NCBI GenBank assembly: GCA_002407045.1
Contig: DHKB01000061.1
Coordinates: 22,569 to 82,034 of the forward strand
From: Candidatus Bruticola papionis
GTDB lineage: Bacteria > Vulcanimicrobiota > Xenobia > Xenobiales > Xenobiaceae
Direction: 5' to 3'
DNA: 59,466 nt
The number at the start of each line of letters is the position of its first letter. Positions within the stretch are counted from its first letter, which is position 1. Positions 34,833 to 42,894 of the stretch are shown here, piece by piece. The position numbers and the translations under genes are program-made. The notes below the pieces were generated by a model. It searched no databases. It was not told where the DNA came from and was given only the letters and a program-made list of their open reading frames with translations.

Positions 34833-37040
34833 GTGATCAAGACAGCACGAATTCTGGTGCTTGAAGATGACGCGCCGTTACGAGAGAAACTCGCCAGCGT
34901 CCTTCAAGACGAAGGATTTGACGTGATGGCCGCAGCCAGGGGGGAAGAAGCTGTCGCGATCTCCTCACGCAAATTATTCGATTTAGTTGTTTTAGATGTG
35001 CATTCTGGCAATTTAAGCAGCTACCGGACTCTTTCCAGGGTGCATCATTATCTAAAAGAAGCGGCAGTTTTGGCCATTACCAAAACTGTCAGTGAGGAAG
35101 ATTCGATACGATCCCTCCGTTTCAGTGCCGCCGACTATTTGCGCAAGCCCTTCGAAGTAAATATTTTTTTAGAGCGTATCGGCCGCCTTCTGAAATTAAC
35201 CCGTCAACACCAACAGCAGCGCGAAGAAAGCCTATGTTTGCAAACTTTGCACTCGTGGTCGATTCAAACCTTATTGAGCAGCTTTTTGGAAGGCCGTTTT
35301 AGCGACCACACAGTTAGAACAGCCCAACAAGCTGGTCTTTTGGCCAAAAGTCTGGCTCAACAAGCCAATCTGGAATCTCCAATAGTTCAGGAGATAGAGA
35401 TAGGAGCCGTTCTTCAAACTCTATCAGCTCAAAAGCATTGGCACAATTCAGCCAAAAGTTTGGAGTTGTGGGAAGACAGCTTCCTCAAGAACTACTCAAA
35501 GCCAGAGTACTCTCTGGCCAGATATATAATTGACTCTGCCTTATCAGCTTCTTTACAACCACATACTTTAAGTCCTCATCTAAGAGAAGACTTGGCTGGC
35601 CTATCCTTGGCCTCAACGTTTTTTCATTGCGGGTATTGGCAAGAAGCAGAAAAGATTTTGCAACACTTGAGTACTCAGCCCACTTTAAGCGGCATCAAAG
35701 CTCAATTGCGCCTGGCTGCTCTTTGCTTGCACAATTCACAAAATCAACCAGCTCTAACTTACTTGCAATCAGCTATGCAAACAGCAGAACTTTTGGGGCC
35801 TCCTGTCTGGGCAAGGACAGCCTTGGAAGCCTATTTGCTGTATGTCAAAGTTGATGACCGACATTTCCTCAGTGAATTACAAAAAGCCCAAGCTATTTTA
35901 GCTCAGTTGCAATTGGAGCCTCATTGTTCCAGATCTATTCTGGCCAGTTCAGGTTGTTTGCCAGTAAAAGCTGAACAAATTAGTCAAGCTTTAGGCAATT
36001 TGCTTAAAGCCAAACATGAACTCCAGATGGAAACAGACTTGCCCTGGTTATTACCTCTACTATTAAACTTCTTGTACCGACATTGCCAGTTGCCTTGTCC
36101 ACTAGAAAACAAGTTAGTGAAGTTACTGCGCTGGCAAAGTACCCAAATTACAGAGATATTGTCTAAACAAACTTTTACACCTAAACATGTAGCGCAGCTA
36201 AAACAGTTTGCTATAAGGTGGAAAAGGCAACTCTCCTATGCTCTACTAGAACGACTCAATATAAGCCAAAATTCAACCTGTGCTCAGTCTCAAGCTAGGA
36301 CTACAACCTTTAATCCTACTCTAGAATTAAAGCTTTTGGGACAATGTTCCATTAAGCTAAACGGCGAAACTGTAAACGCAAAACTTTGGACTACTCAAAA
36401 GGCTAAGCACTTATTTTTGCGTTTGCTAAGTCACGGCACCTACCTAAGCTGTGAGCAAATTATCGAGGAATTTTGGCCTGAAAGCAGCAACGGGCAAGCT
36501 TGTCTTTGGAAAGCTCTATCTACTATCAAAAAGATCTTTAAAGATAAGTGCCCAGATTTTGATCCCATAGCGCGTTGTTCTTCAGCTCTATCTCCCAATC
36601 CACGTCTGAAAATAGTGGCCGATTGGCAAAGTCTGGAAAAATTATGGGGAACGTATAGAGTTAGTAAAAATATCCGCTTGCTTAAAGATATTAAACAACT
36701 GAGCCAAGGCCATTTTCTACCTCAATGCTCTATGGAATGGGCCACTTTAAAAAGAGTGCGCCTTGATTACATTTCCTTGCAAGCTCTCACTGAATTGGCC
36801 TCCTACCAATATAAACAAAAAGATTGGATGGAGTTGGTAGAAACAGCCTCTCAAGCTATAAGCTTGGAACCACTTCACGAGCAATGCACCTATTTACTAA
36901 TGCAAGCATATATAGCAATACAACAGCCACAATTAGCATCTCAAACTTTTGAAAATTTGCAAAAAGCTTTTAAAGCTCAACTTAATCAAACTCCGAACCC
37001 TCGACTTGGCGAAATTTATCAAAAAATTCGACAAACCTAA
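34833..37040 (+). CDS. Receiver-domain regulator with SARP-like DNA-binding and BTAD regions
   Basis: A 735-residue transcription regulator. Residues 1-125 form an intact receiver domain (ILVLEDDAPLREKL, phospho-Asp in DLVVLDVHSG, Lys in YLRKPFE). A long middle section (130-500) is Leu/Gln-rich and helical with TPR-like character (LAALCLHNSQNQPALTYLQ). Near residue 505 is a winged-helix DNA-binding region of the OmpR/SARP type (KLLGQCSIKLNGETVNAK, CEQIIEEFWPE), then a BTAD-like helical end (LEPLHEQCTYLLMQAYIAIQQ). The GTG at 34833 begins just before the receiver fold; the ribosome binding site is weak. It is divergent from the pilus-like operon and is a candidate regulator of it. No partner histidine kinase is adjacent. 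Confidence 0.8.
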   Translation: MIKTARILVLEDDAPLREKLASVLQDEGFDVMAAARGEEAVAISSRKLFDLVVLDVHSGNLSSYRTLSRVHHYLKEAAVLAITKTVSEEDSIRSLRFSAADYLRKPFEVNIFLERIGRLLKLTRQHQQQREESLCLQTLHSWSIQTLLSSFLEGRFSDHTVRTAQQAGLLAKSLAQQANLESPIVQEIEIGAVLQTLSAQKHWHNSAKSLELWEDSFLKNYSKPEYSLARYIIDSALSASLQPHTLSPHLREDLAGLSLASTFFHCGYWQEAEKILQHLSTQPTLSGIKAQLRLAALCLHNSQNQPALTYLQSAMQTAELLGPPVWARTALEAYLLYVKVDDRHFLSELQKAQAILAQLQLEPHCSRSILASSGCLPVKAEQISQALGNLLKAKHELQMETDLPWLLPLLLNFLYRHCQLPCPLENKLVKLLRWQSTQITEILSKQTFTPKHVAQLKQFAIRWKRQLSYALLERLNISQNSTCAQSQARTTTFNPTLELKLLGQCSIKLNGETVNAKLWTTQKAKHLFLRLLSHGTYLSCEQIIEEFWPESSNGQACLWKALSTIKKIFKDKCPDFDPIARCSSALSPNPRLKIVADWQSLEKLWGTYRVSKNIRLLKDIKQLSQGHFLPQCSMEWATLKRVRLDYISLQALTELASYQYKQKDWMELVETASQAISLEPLHEQCTYLLMQAYIAIQQPQLASQTFENLQKAFKAQLNQTPNPRLGEIYQKIRQT

Positions 37041-37048
37041 TTGCTACT

Positions 37049-37086
37049 AAAAAAGGCAGAAGCTACTAAGAGCTTCTGCCTTTTAT
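37049..37086. terminator. Bidirectional rho-independent terminator
   Basis: AAAGGCAGAAGCT (37052-37064) pairs with AGCTTCTGCCTTT (37071-37083), with A- and T-runs outside. It lies between the regulator (+) and the transporter (-) genes. Confidence 0.9.
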
Positions 37087-37126
37087 CGTACTTTAGCTTA
37101 TATGCTAGAGCTCGCTGTTTATTTTA

Positions 37127-38707
37127 TTATTCAGCCTTACCTTCATCCTCAGCTTTAGCGGAAGCGGAAGTAGTCGTTATAGCAGCACTCTGACCAGTTT
37201 TGGCCCACCACACGGAGTAAGCCAAAATAAGCAAGGCGGTTACAAAGCCAATACAAGCCATAATTTCCCACATGGCAGCCACATTGTGATGGTGATACAT
37301 AAACTGAGTTAGGTCTTCAGCTGTGCGGCCACTTAAAGTCACTAACTGATTGAAAGCTTCTCCTGGCTGAATCGCTGCTGCTTGATCCGGCGTCATTAAA
37401 TTAGTATCCACCAGCATTTGTCTGGAGAAAGTATCCTTTGAAGCCAGCTTGTCATAAAGTCTGGGAGCGACAAGACCTTCTAAAGTGGAACCTATGGCAA
37501 AGGACATTTGCCCCAAGCCCAAGTACATGCCTTTTTTATCACTTGAAGCTAAATGAGTGCCCACAAATTCGCTAAATTTGGGACTGGAAAGCATTTCTCC
37601 GACGCTGAATACAGCAATCGATAGCAAACAGAACCATCCCATATGGGAAATACCAATTAAGCACATTGACACAGCAGCCAAAGCAGTACCCAAGGCAATG
37701 CTGCGCAAAATGCGCATTTTGGACGATAACCAAGCGAAGAAGAAGCATGTAAACATGATCATGCCACAGTTCAAGTTCAACATACCTTCAGGCTGAATGT
37801 AAGTTTTTGTCTTGTCCAAAATCATTATAAAACTGACTACGGCATTATCTGTATTGAGGAAGTGAGAAACTGTAGTGACTACATCGCGACTATCTACCCA
37901 ATCTCGAATATGCAAAGGCAAAACGTCAAACATACAGTTAAACATGAAATAGAAACCGGTAAAAATTGCCAAAAATACACATAAATGAGGGCGTTTTAAT
38001 TCGTTTATAGTTTCCCAAACGATATTGCGCTGTTTCTCTTTATTTTTCTCGCGCTCTTTGGCCAGTGCTAAGCGTTCTTCTAAACCAGGTTCTTTATAAG
38101 TAAGCAGAAGTAAAAAATTACAAGCAATGATTAGAGCACAAGCCAGAAAGACATGACTCCATTCCATCTTGCGCAAGAAACCAGCTAAAACAGGGCCTAT
38201 AAAACCACCGATGTTTACAGTTTGATAGAAAACTCCCCAAGCCATAGAGCTATTCTCTGGCTTAGTCGATTTAGCTAAAGTGCCCTGAATGCCAGGCTTA
38301 AAGATGGCTGTTCCTGTAGCCAAACAGACAGCTCCCAGCAAAAAGCCATAAAAAGTTGGGAAAGCGGCCATAATTAAATAGGCGCCCATTTTTACGGCCG
38401 TAGAAATACCGATCATCAGTTTATATCCGTAGCGATCAGCTAAGCCACCGACAAAAATGGGCACAAATCCTTGGAAGCCAGACCAAACCATAAGAATAAT
38501 GCCAAATTTGGCAGCGGTTACTCCTAAACCACCTTCAGCTGCCGGAGCTGTGGCATACAAACCGGCTACAGCACGCACGCCATAATAAGCTAAGCGCTCT
38601 ACCATTTCCATAGCGCCGACTACCCAAAAGACGTATCCTAGGCTCATTAGCGCTGCAAATAGTCCTAATTGCTTTATATCGGTAGCATTTTTATCGTTCT
38701 GCCCCAT
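37127..38707 (-). CDS. POT-like major facilitator transporter
   Basis: A 526-residue membrane protein with about 12 predicted helices. The first helix region (MEMVERLAYYGVRAVAGLYAT) resembles the ExxERxxYYG signature of proton-coupled oligopeptide transporters, and VFYQTVNIGGFIGPVLAG resembles the family signature in helix 5. Other features are the ADRYGYK loop and a long loop of about 60 residues with DVLPLHIRDWVDSRD. Proton-driven uptake of di- or tripeptides is the best guess; substrate not proven. The ATG at 38707 follows a GAGAGAGAGAG stretch; a longer start at 38782 adds a segment without homology. It lies next to the coiled-coil gene, with a terminator between. Confidence 0.82.
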   Translation of the reverse strand: MGQNDKNATDIKQLGLFAALMSLGYVFWVVGAMEMVERLAYYGVRAVAGLYATAPAAEGGLGVTAAKFGIILMVWSGFQGFVPIFVGGLADRYGYKLMIGISTAVKMGAYLIMAAFPTFYGFLLGAVCLATGTAIFKPGIQGTLAKSTKPENSSMAWGVFYQTVNIGGFIGPVLAGFLRKMEWSHVFLACALIIACNFLLLLTYKEPGLEERLALAKEREKNKEKQRNIVWETINELKRPHLCVFLAIFTGFYFMFNCMFDVLPLHIRDWVDSRDVVTTVSHFLNTDNAVVSFIMILDKTKTYIQPEGMLNLNCGMIMFTCFFFAWLSSKMRILRSIALGTALAAVSMCLIGISHMGWFCLLSIAVFSVGEMLSSPKFSEFVGTHLASSDKKGMYLGLGQMSFAIGSTLEGLVAPRLYDKLASKDTFSRQMLVDTNLMTPDQAAAIQPGEAFNQLVTLSGRTAEDLTQFMYHHHNVAAMWEIMACIGFVTALLILAYSVWWAKTGQSAAITTTSASAKAEDEGKAE

Positions 38708-38756
38708 ATGCTCTCTCTCTCTTGTTAAAAATAAGCCGCTATAATTGCAACTTTGC

Positions 38757-38796
38757 CAAAAGAAAAGGCGACTCGCTGCCAAAACGAGCGAACCGC
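38757..38796 (-). terminator. Rho-independent terminator of the coiled-coil gene
   Basis: On the - strand AGGCG.GT.TCGCT pairs with AGCGA.GT.CGCCT (38764-38796), followed by TTTTCTTTT. It lies between the coiled-coil gene stop at 38826 and the transporter start. Confidence 0.82.
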
Positions 38797-38825
38797 CTCC
38801 TAACTAAAATACTATCCTTGCTGTA

Positions 38826-41800
38826 CTAAACGGATCCGCTTCTGTTCCTAAAAAGCTTGAAACCACCGCGACGCAAGGGATCGGCTCCAGTATCTATACT
38901 TTCACCTTTTACTTGTTTGGCTAAAATTTCAGACCATTCTTTACGCTCGCGCTCGTAAAGCTGCTGCTGCTCAAAGAGCGATTGCTTAGTTCGTTCTAAC
39001 TCTTCACGCAAGCGAGCTCTATCCTGATGAGACTCTTCAATGAGCCGATCTTTCTCAGCGTTTTCAGCTTCAAAATTAGCTAAGGCCTCCAACATCTGGG
39101 CTGATTGTTTTTGCAAAGAATCGGAATCGCTGCGCACCGAAAGCTCGTAACGAAGAGAATCATTTTCGGACTTAAGTTTACTCAACTGGCCCAAAGCATC
39201 ATTGAGTTCTTTGCTACCGCCTTCTCCAGCCTTAGTTTCATATTCTTTAAGCTTAGCTTTCGTCTCATTAAGTTCTAAATTGACAGCATCCAAGCGATCT
39301 TGCATGCGAACTTCTACGGCCTTGACAGCGTCGTAATCGTCTCCGAATTCGTGACTTTCTTCAATCTCAGCTTGCAAAGCCTCATTTTTAGCTTGCAAGG
39401 TGTTTATACGTCTGAGCAAGCGAGACTTTTCACTTTCCAAGCGCGACGCATTTTCTTGCAAAGCTTTTTCTCTTTGCGCAATATCGGCAGTTTGCTTATC
39501 AAGTTCGGCTTGACTGGCCAGAGCTTGAGCCTGGGCCTGGGCCAACTCTTGCTGCAACTTTTCTAAGGATTGACGATTTTCATCCTGAGCTTTGGCCAAC
39601 AACTCCTCAGCCTCGGCTTGGGCGTTTTCTAATTGCAAACGCAATTCCTCGCGAGCGCTCTCAGCCTCTTCGACTTTTGTTTGCTGCTCTCCAAACTCTT
39701 TTTCTGCTTCTTCTAAACGAGCTTCAGCTTCTTTTAGCCTAGCCAAGGCCTCGGAAGTTTCTTTATGAGCTTCCGCAGCCATATTTTCTAATTCAGCCGA
39801 CTGAGCTTTGGTAGACTTCACTACCGTTTGCATTTGCACCAACTCGGCCTTGGCCCCTTCAGCCTCTTCCTCTTTCTTTTTATAAGCTTCAGAAAGATCG
39901 TCATAAGCGGTATTCGAATGATCGAGCTGCTTTCTAGCCTCTTCTGCTTCCTCTTTGGCTTCTTCGAGTAAAGCTTTGATTTCGTCCAACTCATTAGCGG
40001 AGTCGTCGCATTCTTGGTTGGCTTTTTTCAGTTGGGCAGAGACCTCTTCAAACTGCGCTTTTAGATCTTTAATATCGCTGTCTCTCTGATCTAATTCCGC
40101 TTGCAAAGCCGAAGCCTGGGCAGCATTGTCCGAGCGATCGTCTTGCAACTGGCTCTTAATATGTTCAAGCTCAGAAGCATAGTCTTTGGCTTGCTTTTGC
40201 AATTCTTTATTTTGCTCTTGTAAGCTGAGATAGTCTTGCTGCAACTTGCCAAAAACTTCATCAGAGCCACTAGCTGTACTTTGCAACCGCTGACAAGTTT
40301 CTCGCAAACTCTCTAACTCGTCAAAGTCGTCTTTGGCTTGGGCATTTTCTTTCTTTAAGCGCTCACATTCGTCTTTGAGAGCGCGATTATCTTTTTGCAA
40401 ATTGCCAATTAAAACTTGAAAAGTAGACGACTCCTCCTCACAAGCTTCATACTTAGCTTCACAATCGTTGTATTTTTGCTCTAAAGCAGAACATTGTTTG
40501 GTAAGTTCTCCCTTAGCGTTGCTCAATTCGTCCACGTAGCTGACGATTTTTTCCATAAAGTCGCCAACATCCAGACCATAGGCATCTAGAGGGGCTCGCA
40601 AAACTTCCAAACGGTTCAAGATAGAATCTACATTAGCGCCGCTTTCACTCACTTCGGAATGTTCTTTAGCCATACGCTCATGTTCTGTACGCAAATTATT
40701 ATATTTTTGCGTAAGCAAGTCGTATTTTTTCTGCAAATTGCCCAGAGCTGCGCTGCCGACGCTGTCTTGTTTAGCTTCCAATTTGTCCAAAGTAGAGCGA
40801 ATTTCATCAAAATTCTCTAGAATATCTTTAGGAAGCTCAACCGCTCCACTATCGATAGCATTAAAACGCTCGGTACAAAAAGTGCGCAAAGAAGCCATAT
40901 CCTGGCGCAAGCTGCTTACCAACGTCTCGGCAAATATGCGTATTGACTTACTTTCAGCCTCAACTGGAGCGGAATTGTTGGGAAGATGAGCCAATTTCTC
41001 TTCAATACGAGCCAAGGCCTTATCGGTAGAGCTACCCCCTGGAGCAGGCAGAGAAGAGGGACGACGAGACTCTTCACGAGTTTCGTTAAATAATTTTATC
41101 AACCTAGCCTGAGCTCTAGCTAAAGGTTCCACAGCCCTCTCAATAGCTTGTTCTAACTGAGCTCCATCTATAGCAGCAGAAGTTCCATTTGCTTTAACAC
41201 TATTTTTATCTAAGTTAGAATTACTTAAGTTTTTCTCTGCCCCAGAAGAGCGCAAAGGAAGTTCCATTTCCAAATAGCGCATCTGCGATTCATATTCGTC
41301 CAAATCGCGATCGTAAAAAGACGAATAATCTAAGGCCACCGGAGCGATACCAGTTAAACTTTCAAAAGTAATTGGAGGCGCAGAGATGCTCAAAGTAGAT
41401 TCTCCATCGACGCTCTCGGCTACAGGCTGAGTAGCTGAGGTCACACGCTCGGAGACAGGAACAGCAGCTCCCATATTTCTACCCACAGAAGACGAAGGAG
41501 CTTTGAAAGTAGCGGTCGGTTCCTGGGTCGGCTGTGACTCTGGCTCTGGTTCTGGATCTGGATAGCCATAATAGCTGGCAGGATCAGAAGAGCTATCCTG
41601 GGCGCCCATATAGCCTTGAGCAGCACTAGACTGGCCACCACTTTTTGCTGTTTCAGCCGTCTTATTATCGCCATCTTCACTTCTACCATATTCGGAAAGA
41701 AGACGCTGCACATCATGATGACGTAAGACAACGTCACCGGCTCGGCGCGAGGCGGACACTTTGCCTTCACTTACCCATTCGCGGATAACGTCGGCAGGGA

Positions 41801-41846
41801 CATCTATTAACTCAGAAACTTCATCGATAGTGTAAAACTTAGACAT
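38826..41846 (-). CDS. Large HTH-plus-coiled-coil protein
   Basis: A 1006-residue protein with no clear relative. Residues 1-52 form a MerR/excisionase-type helix-turn-helix (FYTIDEVSELIDVPADVIREW then RRAGDVVLRHHDVQRLL). Residues 55-190 are acidic, Pro/Ser-rich and disordered. From about 230 to 985 the protein is almost entirely coiled coil, with Glu/Lys/Gln/Ala heptads (such as LRLQLENAQAEAEELLAKAQ). The C-terminal end is short and basic (GGFKLFRNRSGSV). There is no signal peptide or membrane segment. A DNA-binding head on a rod-like scaffold could organise the chromosome or connect it to a structure; this is inference. GGCAGG-type sequence precedes the ATG. It is monocistronic. Confidence 0.8.
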   Translation of the reverse strand: MSKFYTIDEVSELIDVPADVIREWVSEGKVSASRRAGDVVLRHHDVQRLLSEYGRSEDGDNKTAETAKSGGQSSAAQGYMGAQDSSSDPASYYGYPDPEPEPESQPTQEPTATFKAPSSSVGRNMGAAVPVSERVTSATQPVAESVDGESTLSISAPPITFESLTGIAPVALDYSSFYDRDLDEYESQMRYLEMELPLRSSGAEKNLSNSNLDKNSVKANGTSAAIDGAQLEQAIERAVEPLARAQARLIKLFNETREESRRPSSLPAPGGSSTDKALARIEEKLAHLPNNSAPVEAESKSIRIFAETLVSSLRQDMASLRTFCTERFNAIDSGAVELPKDILENFDEIRSTLDKLEAKQDSVGSAALGNLQKKYDLLTQKYNNLRTEHERMAKEHSEVSESGANVDSILNRLEVLRAPLDAYGLDVGDFMEKIVSYVDELSNAKGELTKQCSALEQKYNDCEAKYEACEEESSTFQVLIGNLQKDNRALKDECERLKKENAQAKDDFDELESLRETCQRLQSTASGSDEVFGKLQQDYLSLQEQNKELQKQAKDYASELEHIKSQLQDDRSDNAAQASALQAELDQRDSDIKDLKAQFEEVSAQLKKANQECDDSANELDEIKALLEEAKEEAEEARKQLDHSNTAYDDLSEAYKKKEEEAEGAKAELVQMQTVVKSTKAQSAELENMAAEAHKETSEALARLKEAEARLEEAEKEFGEQQTKVEEAESAREELRLQLENAQAEAEELLAKAQDENRQSLEKLQQELAQAQAQALASQAELDKQTADIAQREKALQENASRLESEKSRLLRRINTLQAKNEALQAEIEESHEFGDDYDAVKAVEVRMQDRLDAVNLELNETKAKLKEYETKAGEGGSKELNDALGQLSKLKSENDSLRYELSVRSDSDSLQKQSAQMLEALANFEAENAEKDRLIEESHQDRARLREELERTKQSLFEQQQLYERERKEWSEILAKQVKGESIDTGADPLRRGGFKLFRNRSGSV

Positions 41847-41948
41847 TGAGGGCAGGTTTCGAGCTCCTCTCCTCTTTTCCTATGCAAGGATATTTGCACA
41901 AAACAAGGAATTTCTGCAAGTATTTTCCATTTAATGTAGCTACCCCAA

Positions 41949-41976
41949 AGCCGTATGCGTACGGCTAAAGTTTTTA
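41949..41976 (+). promoter_or_regulatory. Hairpin with T-run in the lipoprotein leader (possible attenuator)
   Basis: A perfect 7-bp stem, AGCCGTA (41949-41955) with TACGGCT (41960-41966) and a TGCG loop, is followed by AAAG and TTTTT. It lies about 30 bases before the lipoprotein ATG. No + strand gene lies upstream to need a terminator, so a role in the leader is more likely. Confidence 0.5.
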
Positions 41977-41996
41977 TTTCTTTAGAGGCTAACCTA

Positions 41997-42836
41997 ATGA
42001 AACACAAATTTTCCGTTTTTTTGCTCGTTGTCTTGGCAGCAACCATCGCTTTACTGACCTCAGCTTGTAGTAAAGGTACTTCCCAGGCCACCAAAGCTAA
42101 AACTATTGTCAAAAACAGCAATTTCAAATTGACCGCCCCTGCTGCCGATCGTTACGAAAACGTCGAAGGCACAGCGCTTTACAGTGCAGCTCCAGATATA
42201 ACTGAGCGCCTGGCTGCTTTAGGTGGCAAAGCTCCCCAAAACATAAAAGCCTTTTTTATTTTGCTTAATCCCAAAACTCCATCTGAAGCTATTTTGGTAA
42301 GAGCCGGTTCCGATGTACCGGAAGAAGCTTACAAAAACCAGTCTAGCAGTGTGATTGTAGTTACTGGTGACGTGAAATCGGTAGATTGCCAACCTTTAGC
42401 TGCCTACATGAAAGAATCGTTAGGCGTAGATTTAGCCCTTACCGCTTCCGGAGAGCTGGCTTATATTGACGCAGAAAATACTATCAATTTTAGCATTTCC
42501 AATGTGAGCAAATCTGATGCTGCTGCTCAGAGAGCGGGCAAAACAGTGAATTTACCTTTAGAAGGCACTCCTCTGGGACAGCCTAAAGATACCAGCATAA
42601 AAACCGGTATCGTCAGTGACGAAGCCCCAGCCCAGCCTTCCGAGCCCTCTGAATCTAGCAGCAACATTTCTGAAGCTGCCGAAACAGCTCAAAGTTACTC
42701 AGAAAATACAACAACTTCCAGCGCTTCTGCTGCTACAGAAGAAGCTATGCATGAAGTTCCCAGTGCCATGCCAACACCACACAATCAAGATGGCACTCCC
42801 AGCGACTATTCCGTCGAGCCTACCCCGGCTTTTTAA
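41997..42836 (+). CDS. Lipoprotein of unknown function
   Basis: A 279-residue exported lipoprotein. The signal MKHKFSVFLLVVLAATIALL ends in a lipobox, LTSAC, with Cys at residue 24 (approximately). The mature part (to about residue 190) contains a domain with LAALGGKAPQNIKAFFILLNPKTP-like and VIVVTGDVKSVDCQPL segments and no motif I recognise. The last 90 residues are Ser/Glu/Pro-rich and disordered. AGAGG precedes the ATG by 9 bases. The FlhA-C-like gene follows after 58 bases on the same strand, so the two are likely co-transcribed; a functional link is inference. Confidence 0.75.
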   Translation: MKHKFSVFLLVVLAATIALLTSACSKGTSQATKAKTIVKNSNFKLTAPAADRYENVEGTALYSAAPDITERLAALGGKAPQNIKAFFILLNPKTPSEAILVRAGSDVPEEAYKNQSSSVIVVTGDVKSVDCQPLAAYMKESLGVDLALTASGELAYIDAENTINFSISNVSKSDAAAQRAGKTVNLPLEGTPLGQPKDTSIKTGIVSDEAPAQPSEPSESSSNISEAAETAQSYSENTTTSSASAATEEAMHEVPSAMPTPHNQDGTPSDYSVEPTPAF

Positions 42837-42894
42837 ACTAAACCTTTTTTAGAATTTGCCGTTTTTCACGGAAACTCACAAAGGAGAGAGACTT

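Noticed and set aside
34833..37040. Evidence for an actinobacterial origin (SARP-type regulator)
   Set aside because: The neighbouring genes and low G+C do not fit Actinobacteria, and BTAD domains occur outside that phylum.
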